Positions 15,591 to 25,008 of a DNA stretch of 64,000 nt are shown here, one piece after another. Source of the stretch: Patescibacteria group bacterium (GTDB lineage: Bacteria > Patescibacteriota > Microgenomatia > UBA1406 > GWC2-37-13); contig BPJD01000001.1 of the NCBI GenBank assembly GCA_026004435.1, positions 1-64,000 on the forward strand. The letters are read 5' to 3'. Under the pieces are notes generated by a model. It saw only the letters and a program-made list of their open reading frames with translations. It made no database searches and was not told the origin of the DNA. A program made the translations under genes and the position numbers. Each line of letters starts with the position of its first letter. Within the stretch, counting starts at the first letter, position 1.

Positions 15591-16870
15591 TAAAATCTCT
15601 GATAAAAAAATTAGAACGATATCCTACTTTAAGGCACATAATAATTAACTTAACTGGGTCGTATGCTAATATCTTTTTTACTGCCTTTTTTGCTTTAGTG
15701 GTTGTCAGAGTTCTGTATCCTTCAGAGTATGGGGTTTTTAGTCTGCTTTTTGGCATTTCATATGTTTTGGCTAATGTATTTGATTTTGGCATAACTGCTT
15801 CAATGTACTCTAACCTGCCTTTAATCTTTAATGATAAAGTTAAACTGAGAAAGTTTCTTAAAGTTCATTTTTTTTATCAAGCTGGATTGTCAGCTTTATT
15901 TGTTTTGTTGTTTTATTTTGGGTTTGAGTATTTAGATAAACTGTTTTTTAAAACAGGAGTTAGTCAATTAGAGGTTTTAGTAGTTTGCGTCTCTATTATT
16001 TTGTTCGTTTGGCAGAACTTTCTGCTTAATGCTTATTTAGCTGTCAAGAATATTGTTTTTGCCAATTTAGCAGTTAATTTTTCTAATCTCATAAAAGCAG
16101 GCTTAATTATTTATTTAATGACTGCTGCCAAAATAAATTTGTTGAATGTGTTGTTGGTTTTGGGTGTTCTTGGTCCTGTAATTGCTATTGTTATCTGTCT
16201 GGCGTATAAAAGACAGGCATTTTTGTATTCATTAAAGGAAAAAATTGATTTTAAGCTGATTGATTTATCTTATGTTTTAACATTTTTTGTGGCAACTCAG
16301 ATTTTTGCTCTTGCCAGCAGAATGGATCTGTTTATTGTGTCTTATTATTATTCCAATGAAGTTGTGGGTTATTATGGTTTGGCTCAAAAAGTTGTGTTAA
16401 CTATAATGGTTACTATCTCAAGTATTACCCAGATTCTTTCGCCTCAGTTTTCTCAGGTTAAATCCAAACAAGAGTTTATAATGGTTTTAAAAAAAGGTTT
16501 AGTTTTTTTAAGTTTGCCTGCTGTTTTTTATATTATTGTTTTTTTTATTCCGGACTCTGTTTATAAGCTTTTGTTTACTCAGGAGTACTCTAGTGCTTTT
16601 TATTATATCAGGCTTATGTCTTTGTCTTATGTTCTTTACCCATTTGCAAATTTGATATATTTAGTAGTTTTGTATGTGTTAAAAGATCCAAAGATTATTA
16701 GCATAGCAAACTTTTGTTTTTTATTAATAATCTCGTTTGGAGCATTTTTTATGACTCCTTATCTTGGCATTAATGGAGTACTGCTCTCTTTGTTTTCAGC
16801 CAACTTAATCTCATTTATTTTGTTGGCTGGATTAAGCTACAAAAGACTGAAGAGTTTTTTTAAGCAGTAG
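15587..16870 (+). CDS. Wzx-type oligosaccharide flippase
   Basis: 427 aa with about twelve to fourteen membrane segments and the MATE/MurJ-like layout of polysaccharide exporters (GSYANIFFTAFFALVVVRVLYPSEYGVFSL at the start). It moves lipid-linked oligosaccharides to the outer leaflet, where the LCP and GT-C proteins of the same operon would use them. Its start overlaps the LCP stop by 4 bp. A ~150-bp AT-rich gap without a gene follows. Confidence 0.88.
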   Translation: MIKSLIKKLERYPTLRHIIINLTGSYANIFFTAFFALVVVRVLYPSEYGVFSLLFGISYVLANVFDFGITASMYSNLPLIFNDKVKLRKFLKVHFFYQAGLSALFVLLFYFGFEYLDKLFFKTGVSQLEVLVVCVSIILFVWQNFLLNAYLAVKNIVFANLAVNFSNLIKAGLIIYLMTAAKINLLNVLLVLGVLGPVIAIVICLAYKRQAFLYSLKEKIDFKLIDLSYVLTFFVATQIFALASRMDLFIVSYYYSNEVVGYYGLAQKVVLTIMVTISSITQILSPQFSQVKSKQEFIMVLKKGLVFLSLPAVFYIIVFFIPDSVYKLLFTQEYSSAFYYIRLMSLSYVLYPFANLIYLVVLYVLKDPKIISIANFCFLLIISFGAFFMTPYLGINGVLLSLFSANLISFILLAGLSYKRLKSFFKQ

Positions 16871-17024
16871 AAGGTAGTTTTTATTTTTGTAAAGCTAAAT
16901 TTTATTTTTGGTTGCAAGTATTACAAAGTAATATAAAATAACATAATAACTTAAAAGTTATTTTTGTTTTACAGGATTTTTGTGTAAAATAGACTGTAAA
17001 ATTTATAAATTTTAACTTTAATTT

Positions 17025-18011
17025 ATGGCAAAAACAGCTTTAATAACTGGAATATTAGGTCAAGACGGACCTTATTTGGCTAAATTGCTTTTGGAAAAAG
17101 ATTATAAGGTTTATGGAATGATCAGGCGTTATGCTTATCCTAATTTTGCTAATCTTGATTATTTGGGCATTACCAATAATATTGAGCTGGTGGAGGGAGA
17201 TCTGGCAGATCAGTCATCTTTATACAATTTGATTAAATCAATCAGGCCAGATGAAGTCTATAACTTAGCGGCTCAATCATTCGTTGGTTCATCTTTTGAA
17301 CAGCCAATTTTTACAACTGAGGTTAATTCTTTAGGTGTTCTTTATCTGCTTGAGGCTATTAGGAATTATTCTCCTAAGACCAGGTTTTATCAGGCATCAA
17401 CCTCTGAGATGTTTGGTTTGTCGCACACTAATTATATTCAAGACGAGAATACTCCGTTTTATCCCAGAAGCCCTTATGCAGTTTCTAAAGTTTATGCCTA
17501 CTGGATAACTGTAAATTATCGGGAGGCATATGGTTTGTTTGCAGTAAACGGCATATTGTTTAATCATGAATCTCCAATAAGAGGAATACAGTTTGTTACT
17601 AGAAAAATTACTGATGGAGTTGCCAGAATTAAATTAGGGTTGGCAGATGAGATTAGACTTGGTAATTTATCTGCCAAACGGGACTGGGGTTTTGCTGGAG
17701 ATTTTGTTGAGGCTATGTATCTTATGCTGCAGCAGGAAAAGCCTGAAGATTTTGTTATAGGCACAGGAGAGGCACATAGTGTAGAAGAGTTTGTCAAAAC
17801 AGCATTTGAGTATGCAGGCATTAAAGATTGGAAAAAGTATATAAAGATAGATCCAAGGTTTATGAGACCTTCTGAGGTCCCCTACCTTAAGGCGAATTCT
17901 AAAAAAGCTGAGAAGATATTAGGCTGGAAGCCAAAAGTAAAGTTTGAAGAACTGGTACAGATGATGGTAGATGCGGATTTGGCTCGTCTAAAAAATAGAA
18001 CCAAAAAATAA
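17025..18011 (+). CDS. gmd: GDP-mannose 4,6-dehydratase
   Basis: 328 aa. TGILGQDGPYLAKLLLEKDYKVYGMIRR is the diagnostic N-terminal NADP-binding segment of GMD. The active site is STSEMFG and SPYAVSKVYAYW (Tyr-x-x-x-Lys). NHESPIRG near residue 185 resembles the NHESPRRG loop, with one Arg replaced by Ile. Product: GDP-4-keto-6-deoxymannose, precursor of rhamnose, fucose or perosamine sugars. It is preceded by its own AT-rich promoter region and is functionally linked to the glycan operon just upstream. Confidence 0.9.
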   Translation: MAKTALITGILGQDGPYLAKLLLEKDYKVYGMIRRYAYPNFANLDYLGITNNIELVEGDLADQSSLYNLIKSIRPDEVYNLAAQSFVGSSFEQPIFTTEVNSLGVLYLLEAIRNYSPKTRFYQASTSEMFGLSHTNYIQDENTPFYPRSPYAVSKVYAYWITVNYREAYGLFAVNGILFNHESPIRGIQFVTRKITDGVARIKLGLADEIRLGNLSAKRDWGFAGDFVEAMYLMLQQEKPEDFVIGTGEAHSVEEFVKTAFEYAGIKDWKKYIKIDPRFMRPSEVPYLKANSKKAEKILGWKPKVKFEELVQMMVDADLARLKNRTKK

Positions 18012-19934
18012 TTAATCTGAAAGTTGATATCTTCCCGATAAAGCAAGTAAAAAGTGCGCTAAAAGTTGTGTTATTAGAAGAGGATTATTTATCTCTACTT
18101 CTTCTTGGATATTATGTATATTTTCAGTAGAGACATTTATCGTCTGCTTTATTTTATCAAAAAAATTTGTCGTCTGTGTTTTTTCAGTAGAAACCTTTAT
18201 TGTCTGTTTTATGCGGGCAGTAATCTTAGCTTTATTTTGTTTTAATTCAACATCCAAAAAAAATGTTTTTTGGTTGTGATTTTCAGTAGTATAATAGATG
18301 ATCTCAACTCTGTATTTGTTTGCCCCAAGTCTAGATACCCTTGTTTTAAAAAATCTATTATGTAATCCAAGTTCTAAGTATCTGTCTTTAGAATCAAAAA
18401 AATTTGCTTCGTTTTCAAGTATTGTAAGAATTTTAGGATTTGTAAAGATAGGTCCTATAGGGCCAATTCTTAACTTTTCTTGAATAGCTTTAAGAGCATT
18501 GGTATTGCTTGATGGTTTTTCTTTTATTGCTTGCAGAATTTGACTTAATAGTTGAATAATTAGATTTTTAAGACTTTCATTTCTTACTTCTTGGTCAGGA
18601 ATAATTATTTGAGTTTGTCCGTTGTCTTTGTCTGAAAAAAGGCTGATCAATACTTTGTCTCCATCAATTTTAATTGCAAATCTATTAAATGCAAATGGAA
18701 ATGTGAGTAAACTGTTGTCAAAAGTAAATTGTACGGCTCCGTTGGATTCGGTTGTGATTCTTAATCTGCTTTCAATATCTGATATAGAATTAGAAAGTTC
18801 TCGTAAAATTTTGAGAGTATTAGGGTATTCTAGTGTAAGATTAAAAAGCTCTAATAAAATTCTAAAAATATTAGGGTTATTACTATTTATTTTAACCTCT
18901 AAGCTATCGGTTTGTTCATTTTTTGATTTTGTTAAAATTAAATCCTGTTCTAGTCCTCGTTGATTAGATGAGATTTTGAATTGTTCTTTATCTTCGATTT
19001 GACTATATTCAACTAATAAATAAAGTCCGTTTAAGATGATTTTAAAATTGTCTGATTTTACTATGTTTTTTATTTTAATTAGTTCATTGAATAGTTCAGT
19101 TGGGATTGTCTGATCTTGAATCTCAGGTTGATAAGCTAGATCTTTGTAATTATAGTCTGAATATGGAGGAAGTTTTTCTTGATAATTTATTTTGGACTCT
19201 GATTGGGGTATTGTTTTTAAAGGTTTCAATATTGCTGTACTATAATAAAACTCTTCTAAAATTTGTGTAAGTTCTTTTATGAAAACTCTTATATCGTTTT
19301 CAGGATGTACAGTAAGATTGAATTGAAATATTAGTTGATCTCCTCTAATTTCTCCAATTTTTCTGGTGTGGGATTGTTTTGGATTTTCTCCTATAGAATC
19401 ATAGGTCAGCCAAAGTTCTTGTGCTCCTTTTTCTTCTTTTGCTGTCAATCTTATTGAAATGCCTTTGGTTGTATCAATAATTCTAGTTTTTTCATCTATA
19501 TCTTTTTCAAGTTCAATAGCAACTGTTGCTTGGTTGTTAGTTAAGAGTTGATAGATTAAGTGCAGTAAAAGATCTTGATTAATTTTTGTAGATGTTTCTA
19601 GCAGAAAATTTAGGTTTTGGTTGGGTTCTATTGTTAGATTTACTCTTGGTTTGTTTGTATAAAAGTCTCTAGTTAGTTTTACAGTGAGTAAATCTTTAAT
19701 CTTAATCTCAATTGATTCTGGTGGAGGCAATAATGGGTCTTTTTTTTTGTCAATGGCTGTTTTGTCATATTTTATATAAATGATTGTGGTTCCATTATGG
19801 CTAAACTCAGTTGTGCCGTATCTATTTTTATTTGCATTTATCAAGTGAATTAATTTATTGAAAACAGCAATTGACATATCTGGTTTGATATTTTCCTCAG
19901 AGTCTATTTTTTCTAAAGTTGGCGTTATTGTCAT
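18012..19934 (-). CDS. large repeat-architecture protein, unknown
   Basis: 640 aa, no signal peptide or membrane segment, acidic and Asn/Ile/Lys-rich. By eye it consists of about five modules of ~100 residues, each a few beta-strands followed by a long amphipathic helix (for example INQDLLLHLIYQLLTNNQ, IRVFIKELTQILEEFYYS, FRILLELFNLTLEYPN, LKNLIIQLLSQILQAIKE, LITQLLAHFLLALSGR). Near the C-terminus IKQTIKVSTE and IKQTINVSTE form a 20-residue tandem repeat, visible in the DNA as a 60-bp period. I recognise no family. A TATAAT 9 nt before the ATG suggests a leaderless mRNA divergent from pyk. It converges on gmd without a gap. Confidence 0.7.
   Translation of the reverse strand: MTITPTLEKIDSEENIKPDMSIAVFNKLIHLINANKNRYGTTEFSHNGTTIIYIKYDKTAIDKKKDPLLPPPESIEIKIKDLLTVKLTRDFYTNKPRVNLTIEPNQNLNFLLETSTKINQDLLLHLIYQLLTNNQATVAIELEKDIDEKTRIIDTTKGISIRLTAKEEKGAQELWLTYDSIGENPKQSHTRKIGEIRGDQLIFQFNLTVHPENDIRVFIKELTQILEEFYYSTAILKPLKTIPQSESKINYQEKLPPYSDYNYKDLAYQPEIQDQTIPTELFNELIKIKNIVKSDNFKIILNGLYLLVEYSQIEDKEQFKISSNQRGLEQDLILTKSKNEQTDSLEVKINSNNPNIFRILLELFNLTLEYPNTLKILRELSNSISDIESRLRITTESNGAVQFTFDNSLLTFPFAFNRFAIKIDGDKVLISLFSDKDNGQTQIIIPDQEVRNESLKNLIIQLLSQILQAIKEKPSSNTNALKAIQEKLRIGPIGPIFTNPKILTILENEANFFDSKDRYLELGLHNRFFKTRVSRLGANKYRVEIIYYTTENHNQKTFFLDVELKQNKAKITARIKQTIKVSTEKTQTTNFFDKIKQTINVSTENIHNIQEEVEINNPLLITQLLAHFLLALSGRYQLSD
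18121..18212. repeat. 60-bp tandem repeat inside the 640-aa gene
   Basis: 18121-18152 and 18181-18212 match over 32 bp with about four changes and encode two copies of IKQTI(K/N)VSTE(K/N). Confidence 0.75.
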
Positions 19935-19943
19935 ATAATATAG

Positions 19944-19960
19944 ATTATATCTGATATAAT
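19944..19960. promoter_or_regulatory. divergent leaderless promoters (640-aa gene / pyk)
   Basis: TATAAT on the + strand at 19955-19960 is 6 nt before the pyk ATG (19967). TATAAT on the minus strand at 19949-19944 is 9 nt before the ATG at 19934. The two start codons are only 32 bp apart. Confidence 0.55.
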
Positions 19961-19966
19961 AGACTT

Positions 19967-21415
19967 ATGCATAAACTAACTAAGATTGTTGCTACTGTAG
20001 GTCCAGCTACAGAGTCAAGTGAAAAAATCCTAGAATTAATTAAAGCAGGAGTTGATGTTTTTAGGCTCAATTTTAAGCATAATTCTCCAGATTGGCACAG
20101 TCAGATGATTAATAAGATTAGAAAGGTTCAAAAGCAGATTAACCAAGAGGTTGGTGTTCTGCTTGATCTTCAGGGTGAAGAGATTAGAATGAATCTGTTG
20201 GCTGATTTTTATGAGATTAAACAGGGAGACATACTTGAGTTTGTTGATGATCCTAGAACTGTTGAGGGAAAAGAGGGAAAGTTCTTTTATTTTTCTCATC
20301 CTGAAGTTAAGGACTTTGTTCATAAAGGAGACTTGGTTATCATTGATGATGGCAGGTTTAAGTTTAATGTGGATTTTAAATCAGGCAGTTTGGTTCTTGT
20401 TTCCTGTTCTGATGGTGTTTTGTCTGATAGAAAAACAGTTAGCCTGCCTGATAGTGATTTTTCTTTTGGCAGAATCTTAGAAAGAGACCTTGAAGGCATA
20501 ACTATTGCTGTTAATCAGAAGGTTGATTTTTTGGCTGTGTCTTTTGTCAAAACAGCAGAAGATATTAAAAGAATTATGTCTGAGATTTCTGCAATTGGCA
20601 GTTCTAATGGTTTTTGTCTGCCTATTGCTAAGCTGGAGACAAAACAAGCTATAAAAAATCTGCCCAGTATTCTGGATTGTTCTTTTGGCGTTATGGTAGC
20701 AAGAGGAGATCTTGCAGTGGAGACATCTTTGGAAGAGATGCCTTATCTGCAGAAAAAAATTATAAGATCAGCTATCTTGGAGACAAAACCTGTTATTACA
20801 GCAACTCAAATGCTTGAGAGTATGACAGCCAATAGTTTCCCAACTCGGGCTGAGATCTCTGATGTGGCTAATGCAGTTTATGATTATACAGATGCTGTAA
20901 TGTTGTCAAATGAAACAGCGATTGGAAAGTATCCTGTTGAAACGGTTGAGATTATGTCAAGAATCTTAAAGTACAATGAAAAGAAAAACAAAGGAGATAT
21001 TAGAAAGGTATATGATTTCCAACTTTCAGATCAGGAAGAGATTGTTGTAAACAGCGCTTATGATATGTATTTGAGCCTGAGAGAAAAAAAGTTTAATGTG
21101 AAAGGTTTTTTGGTATTTACTCATACAGGCAGGACTGCAAGACTGTTATCAAGGTACAGGTCAAATATTCCAATTTTTGCTTTCAGCCCATTTTTGTCTG
21201 TTGTCAGAGGTTTGATCCTAAGCTATGGTGTCTTTCCTTTTGAGTATCATCCTTTAGCAGAAAAAAGACCTATCTCTGTTAATGACATTAATAAAGCTGT
21301 AGATATATTAAAATCTTATCAATTAGTATCTAAAGGCGATAAATTAATCTGTCTTCATGGTGATGTGTTGGCTGTACAGGGCGGAACTAATACTGTTAGG
21401 CTAGTTTCTGTTTAG
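19967..21415 (+). CDS. pyk: pyruvate kinase
   Basis: 482 aa, normal length. TKIVATVGPATESS and VDVFRLNFKH (substrate Arg/Asn) are at the N-terminus, LPIAKLETKQAIKN carries the catalytic Lys, MVARGDLAVE the metal-binding Asp, and ATQMLESM the signature Thr/Gln. The last ~110 residues are the allosteric C-domain. Reaction: PEP + ADP to pyruvate + ATP. It is the only glycolytic gene here; lepA follows 8 bp downstream. Confidence 0.96.
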   Translation: MHKLTKIVATVGPATESSEKILELIKAGVDVFRLNFKHNSPDWHSQMINKIRKVQKQINQEVGVLLDLQGEEIRMNLLADFYEIKQGDILEFVDDPRTVEGKEGKFFYFSHPEVKDFVHKGDLVIIDDGRFKFNVDFKSGSLVLVSCSDGVLSDRKTVSLPDSDFSFGRILERDLEGITIAVNQKVDFLAVSFVKTAEDIKRIMSEISAIGSSNGFCLPIAKLETKQAIKNLPSILDCSFGVMVARGDLAVETSLEEMPYLQKKIIRSAILETKPVITATQMLESMTANSFPTRAEISDVANAVYDYTDAVMLSNETAIGKYPVETVEIMSRILKYNEKKNKGDIRKVYDFQLSDQEEIVVNSAYDMYLSLREKKFNVKGFLVFTHTGRTARLLSRYRSNIPIFAFSPFLSVVRGLILSYGVFPFEYHPLAEKRPISVNDINKAVDILKSYQLVSKGDKLICLHGDVLAVQGGTNTVRLVSV

Positions 21416-21423
21416 GAATCATT

Positions 21424-23163
21424 ATGTCTGTTGAGATTCGCAACTTTGCTATAATTGCGCATATAGATCATGGAAAATCAACATTAGCCGACAGGTTGTT
21501 GGAGCTTGCTGGAGTTTTAAAGCCTGGTGAGCATCAACAGCAGTTTTTAGATGCTAATCCTATCTCAAGAGAGCGCGGCATTACTATAAAGTTGGCTCCA
21601 GTAAGTTTTAATTTTTCAGGCATCAGGTTTAATTTAATTGACACTCCCGGACATGTTGATTTTCATTATGAGGTTGATAGGACTTTAGCTTGTGTAGAGT
21701 CTGTTATTTTATTAGTTTCTGCTGTTGAGGGTATTCAAGCTCAAACAGTGTCCAATGCTTATAAGGCTTTAGAAAAAGATCTATTTATTATTCCTGCAAT
21801 AAACAAAATAGATGCTTCAAATGCAAATATTGAGTTGGTGGAAAACCAGCTTAAGCATTTTTTTGGTTTCAGATCAGACGAGATCTTTAAAATCTCTGCT
21901 AAAACAGGCCAGAATGTTGATAAATTATTATCAGTCTTGCCTCAGTTGTTCCCTGCTCCTAAAATAGTTAAGCAAAATGATTTTAAGGCTTTAATCTTTG
22001 ATTCGTATTACGATCAGTACAGAGGTGTTATTGCTTTTATTAGGGTGTTTTCAGGACAAGTCTCTAAGGGAGATCTTGTTTGTCTACTGCAGTCTGGAGT
22101 AACTACTCCTGTTTTAGAGGTTGGCAAGTTTTATCCAGAGTTAAAACCTGTTGAGGTGTTGACAGCAGGAGATATTGGTTATATCTGCACCAGACTTAAG
22201 GAGATTAGAAAGGTTAGGGTCGGTGATACCATAGTTTTCAGCGCAAACAAAGATAAACAACCTTTGCCAGGTTATAAAAAAGCAAAACCAATGGTTTATG
22301 TCTCAATGTTTCCTGTTGATAATAAAGAGTTTGGTTTGCTTAAAGATTCTTTGGAAAAACTTTATTTAACTGATTCAGCTATAGAGTTTACTCAGGTTTA
22401 CAGCAAGGCTTTAGGTCCTGGTTTTAGGGTTGGTTTTTTGGGTGTATTGCATGCAGATATTGTAAGAGAAAGAATTGAAAAGGAGTTTAACTTGGATATA
22501 GTGCTAACACCGCCTCAAGTAGAGTTTAAGAAAGAAGGAACCAAGTTTTATGAGCCTTATGTTAAGTTAACTATCGTTACTCCTCTGGAGTACTTAAACT
22601 CAGTTATTGAGATCTGCAGAAGGCGAAGAGGAGTAATGGTTAAGATGGACAGCGGAGAGTCTGCAATGATTGAGTATGAGATGCCTTTATCTGAGATGAT
22701 AGGCAGTTACAGCAGTCAGGAAACATCTTTTTTTGAGGATATTAAAACAGTTTCTTCTGGTTATGCTTCGTTTGATTGGGAGTTTTTAGATTATAGAGAA
22801 ACAGACGCAGATGAGCTAAAGATTTTAATTAATAATGAACCTATTAATGAGTTTGCCATAATTGTTGTTAAAGACTCAGCTGTTGCTGTTGCCAGAAAGT
22901 ATGTTGAAAGGCTAAAAAAACTGATACCTCGCCAGCTGTTTGAGGTCAGAATTCAAGCTAAATTTAAAGGTAAAATTATAGCCTCAAACAGAATTCCTCC
23001 TTACAGAAGGGATGTTACTGCTCCTTTGTACGGTGGTGACAGAACTAGAAAAGATAAACTGCTTGAGAGGCAAAAACAAGGAAAAAAAAGACTAAAAGCC
23101 TTGGGTAAAATTCAGCTACCTAAAGAGGTATTTTTAAATCTTTTTAAAGGTGGTTCTTCATAG
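21424..23163 (+). CDS. lepA: elongation factor 4
   Basis: 579 aa, close to the usual ~600. G1 AHIDHGKS, switch I ERGITIK, G3 DTPGH and G4 NKID are present. Domains II-V follow, and the LepA-specific C-terminal domain has IPPYRRDVTAPLYGGD. A ribosomal GTPase that back-translocates or rescues stalled ribosomes. It lies 8 bp behind pyk, so the two are likely co-transcribed. Confidence 0.96.
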   Translation: MSVEIRNFAIIAHIDHGKSTLADRLLELAGVLKPGEHQQQFLDANPISRERGITIKLAPVSFNFSGIRFNLIDTPGHVDFHYEVDRTLACVESVILLVSAVEGIQAQTVSNAYKALEKDLFIIPAINKIDASNANIELVENQLKHFFGFRSDEIFKISAKTGQNVDKLLSVLPQLFPAPKIVKQNDFKALIFDSYYDQYRGVIAFIRVFSGQVSKGDLVCLLQSGVTTPVLEVGKFYPELKPVEVLTAGDIGYICTRLKEIRKVRVGDTIVFSANKDKQPLPGYKKAKPMVYVSMFPVDNKEFGLLKDSLEKLYLTDSAIEFTQVYSKALGPGFRVGFLGVLHADIVRERIEKEFNLDIVLTPPQVEFKKEGTKFYEPYVKLTIVTPLEYLNSVIEICRRRRGVMVKMDSGESAMIEYEMPLSEMIGSYSSQETSFFEDIKTVSSGYASFDWEFLDYRETDADELKILINNEPINEFAIIVVKDSAVAVARKYVERLKKLIPRQLFEVRIQAKFKGKIIASNRIPPYRRDVTAPLYGGDRTRKDKLLERQKQGKKRLKALGKIQLPKEVFLNLFKGGSS

Positions 23164-23199
23164 ATTTAGTTAATCTTTTAATAATTAAGCAGTGTTATT

Positions 23200-25008
23200 A
23201 TGATTGAGCAACGACAAATTATTCCGCCAGAAAGACAATTGCCAGAGTTTGTAAGAGTTGCAAGAGTTGTGCCTCTGGTAATGGTTCCTCCCAACATCTT
23301 AATTCCAAAGAATTCAGATCACTCTGTAGACTTAGATAAAATTTCTTTTGTTAGACTAGTTCTTATTCAAAAACAAAATTTAGGACCCAGCGCTAATTTG
23401 CTTATTTTTCCGGGAGGCAAGATTGAGAATGGTGAGACTGGTTCTGAGGCTTGTTTAAGGGAGTTATATGAAGAGACAGGTTTAACTGCAAAGCATAAGT
23501 TGTTAGAAAAGATCTCAAGCAGATTTGTAAGAATTCCTAATGGGCGATATACTCCAAGAAATGAGGAGTATTGGGTTCTTCCTTTGCCTTGGGTTGTCCC
23601 AAGCACATCTTTACAAGACGCAAAAGTCTCTGGTGTGATTCAGTGTTCTTGGGATGAACTGAATGCTTTAAGACAAGATCCCAATAGTAATCTGTTAGAT
23701 TCATATAAAGATCCCAGATCATTTGAGATTCCGTCTTCATCTGAATCTTGCCAGACAGATGTAATCTTTTCTGAAATTTATGAACAAGTTTTATCTTATG
23801 AAGAGAAAATTAAGACAGCTTTTAAAAATAAATTAAAGTCTTTGCGAAAAAGAGATAAAACTTTTGATTTAGAAGGAAAAAGTCTTGAATATTTAGCTTA
23901 TCTGGCTGTATTTTTAGAAGAAAACTGGAACAATCTGCCAGATAATTTTCAACGGCCATTTTTATTTATAGATATTCTGCAGGCTAATGAAATCAATTTA
24001 GACTTTCTCAGTCTTTTGTTAGAAGAAGATCTAATTAATTTTGCCAGAACTGACAACCCTGAGTTAAGTACTTTTTATAAGGCTTTTATTAATGATTTAT
24101 TGAAGGGTAATCAAACCGTGAATCAATCAGGGTTTTGTTACAGCTTTCTAAGCTACATAAGAGAGTTATTGAAAAAAGAAATACCTGATGCTGATGTTTT
24201 TTGGCAAAATACTATATTTGATAACCAAAACCCTTTAAATCCATATGACCATTTAAGGTTAGCTACGATTAACTGTCTTTATGAGTCTATTAGAAGGTTT
24301 ATGAACAAAACATTATTCAATATAATAAATAATAATGTAAATGAACAAAATGTAGAATTTGATTGGGTAAAAAACTTAAGTTTGGTTAACCTAGTTGTTA
24401 ATTATTTGATTAATACTTGGGAATTAAAGCTTGAGACTGATTTGGAAAAAGCTAATGCTGAAAGTTTAGTTTTATCAGCAAAAAGTTTTGTTTCTCTCAT
24501 TAGAAAGATTTTGGATCGCGGTTTGAACTCAATAAATGAACAGGTTAATGATATTCTAAGATGCGCAATTGTTCTTCCTGAAGAAAAAATAAAAGATCTA
24601 ATTTTAGGCTTGATTGATTTTATAAAGAAAGAATTACCTGAGTCTCAAATTGAGATTATTCATATAAAGGTTGATGGTATGGAGCATTTAGCAAATGAAA
24701 TTTTTGAAGAGTTAAGAGGCAGATTTGGAGTGTTTGTTTCAGGGAAAAGTTCGGTTGAGTCTAAGGCATCCAATCCTTTATTTAGATGGGTTAAGTTTTG
24801 TCTTAAAGTAAATGGAGAGGTTTTTGAGGTTCAAATTTTTCCTTCTGTTATTGATAAAGAGGAAAAAATTAAAGATGACTCAAATTACAAAATCAGATCA
24901 ATTTTGTCAGCCAATGGAAGAGGGCTTCCTTTAGCTAGGCTTATTCTGCCTGTTGACAAGTATATAGAGCTGCTTGCAAGGTTTGGTTTATATACAAGAC
25001 AAGATTAA
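23200..25008 (+). CDS. NUDIX hydrolase fused to large C-terminal region
   Basis: 602 aa, far longer than a lone NUDIX (~150). The perfect NUDIX box (G-x5-E-x7-REUxEExGU) starts at ~residue 73: GGKIENGETGSEACLRELYEE then TGL. A mainly helical stretch follows (~190-480). The C-terminal ~120 residues contain VDGMEHLANEIFEELRGRFG and KVNGEVFEVQIFPSV, which vaguely recall RelA/SpoT-type nucleotidyltransferase folds (EVQI). That link is weak. It could be a nucleotide-metabolism or signalling enzyme. It ends overlapping miaA (convergent) by 4 bp. Confidence 0.7.
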   Translation: MIEQRQIIPPERQLPEFVRVARVVPLVMVPPNILIPKNSDHSVDLDKISFVRLVLIQKQNLGPSANLLIFPGGKIENGETGSEACLRELYEETGLTAKHKLLEKISSRFVRIPNGRYTPRNEEYWVLPLPWVVPSTSLQDAKVSGVIQCSWDELNALRQDPNSNLLDSYKDPRSFEIPSSSESCQTDVIFSEIYEQVLSYEEKIKTAFKNKLKSLRKRDKTFDLEGKSLEYLAYLAVFLEENWNNLPDNFQRPFLFIDILQANEINLDFLSLLLEEDLINFARTDNPELSTFYKAFINDLLKGNQTVNQSGFCYSFLSYIRELLKKEIPDADVFWQNTIFDNQNPLNPYDHLRLATINCLYESIRRFMNKTLFNIINNNVNEQNVEFDWVKNLSLVNLVVNYLINTWELKLETDLEKANAESLVLSAKSFVSLIRKILDRGLNSINEQVNDILRCAIVLPEEKIKDLILGLIDFIKKELPESQIEIIHIKVDGMEHLANEIFEELRGRFGVFVSGKSSVESKASNPLFRWVKFCLKVNGEVFEVQIFPSVIDKEEKIKDDSNYKIRSILSANGRGLPLARLILPVDKYIELLARFGLYTRQD

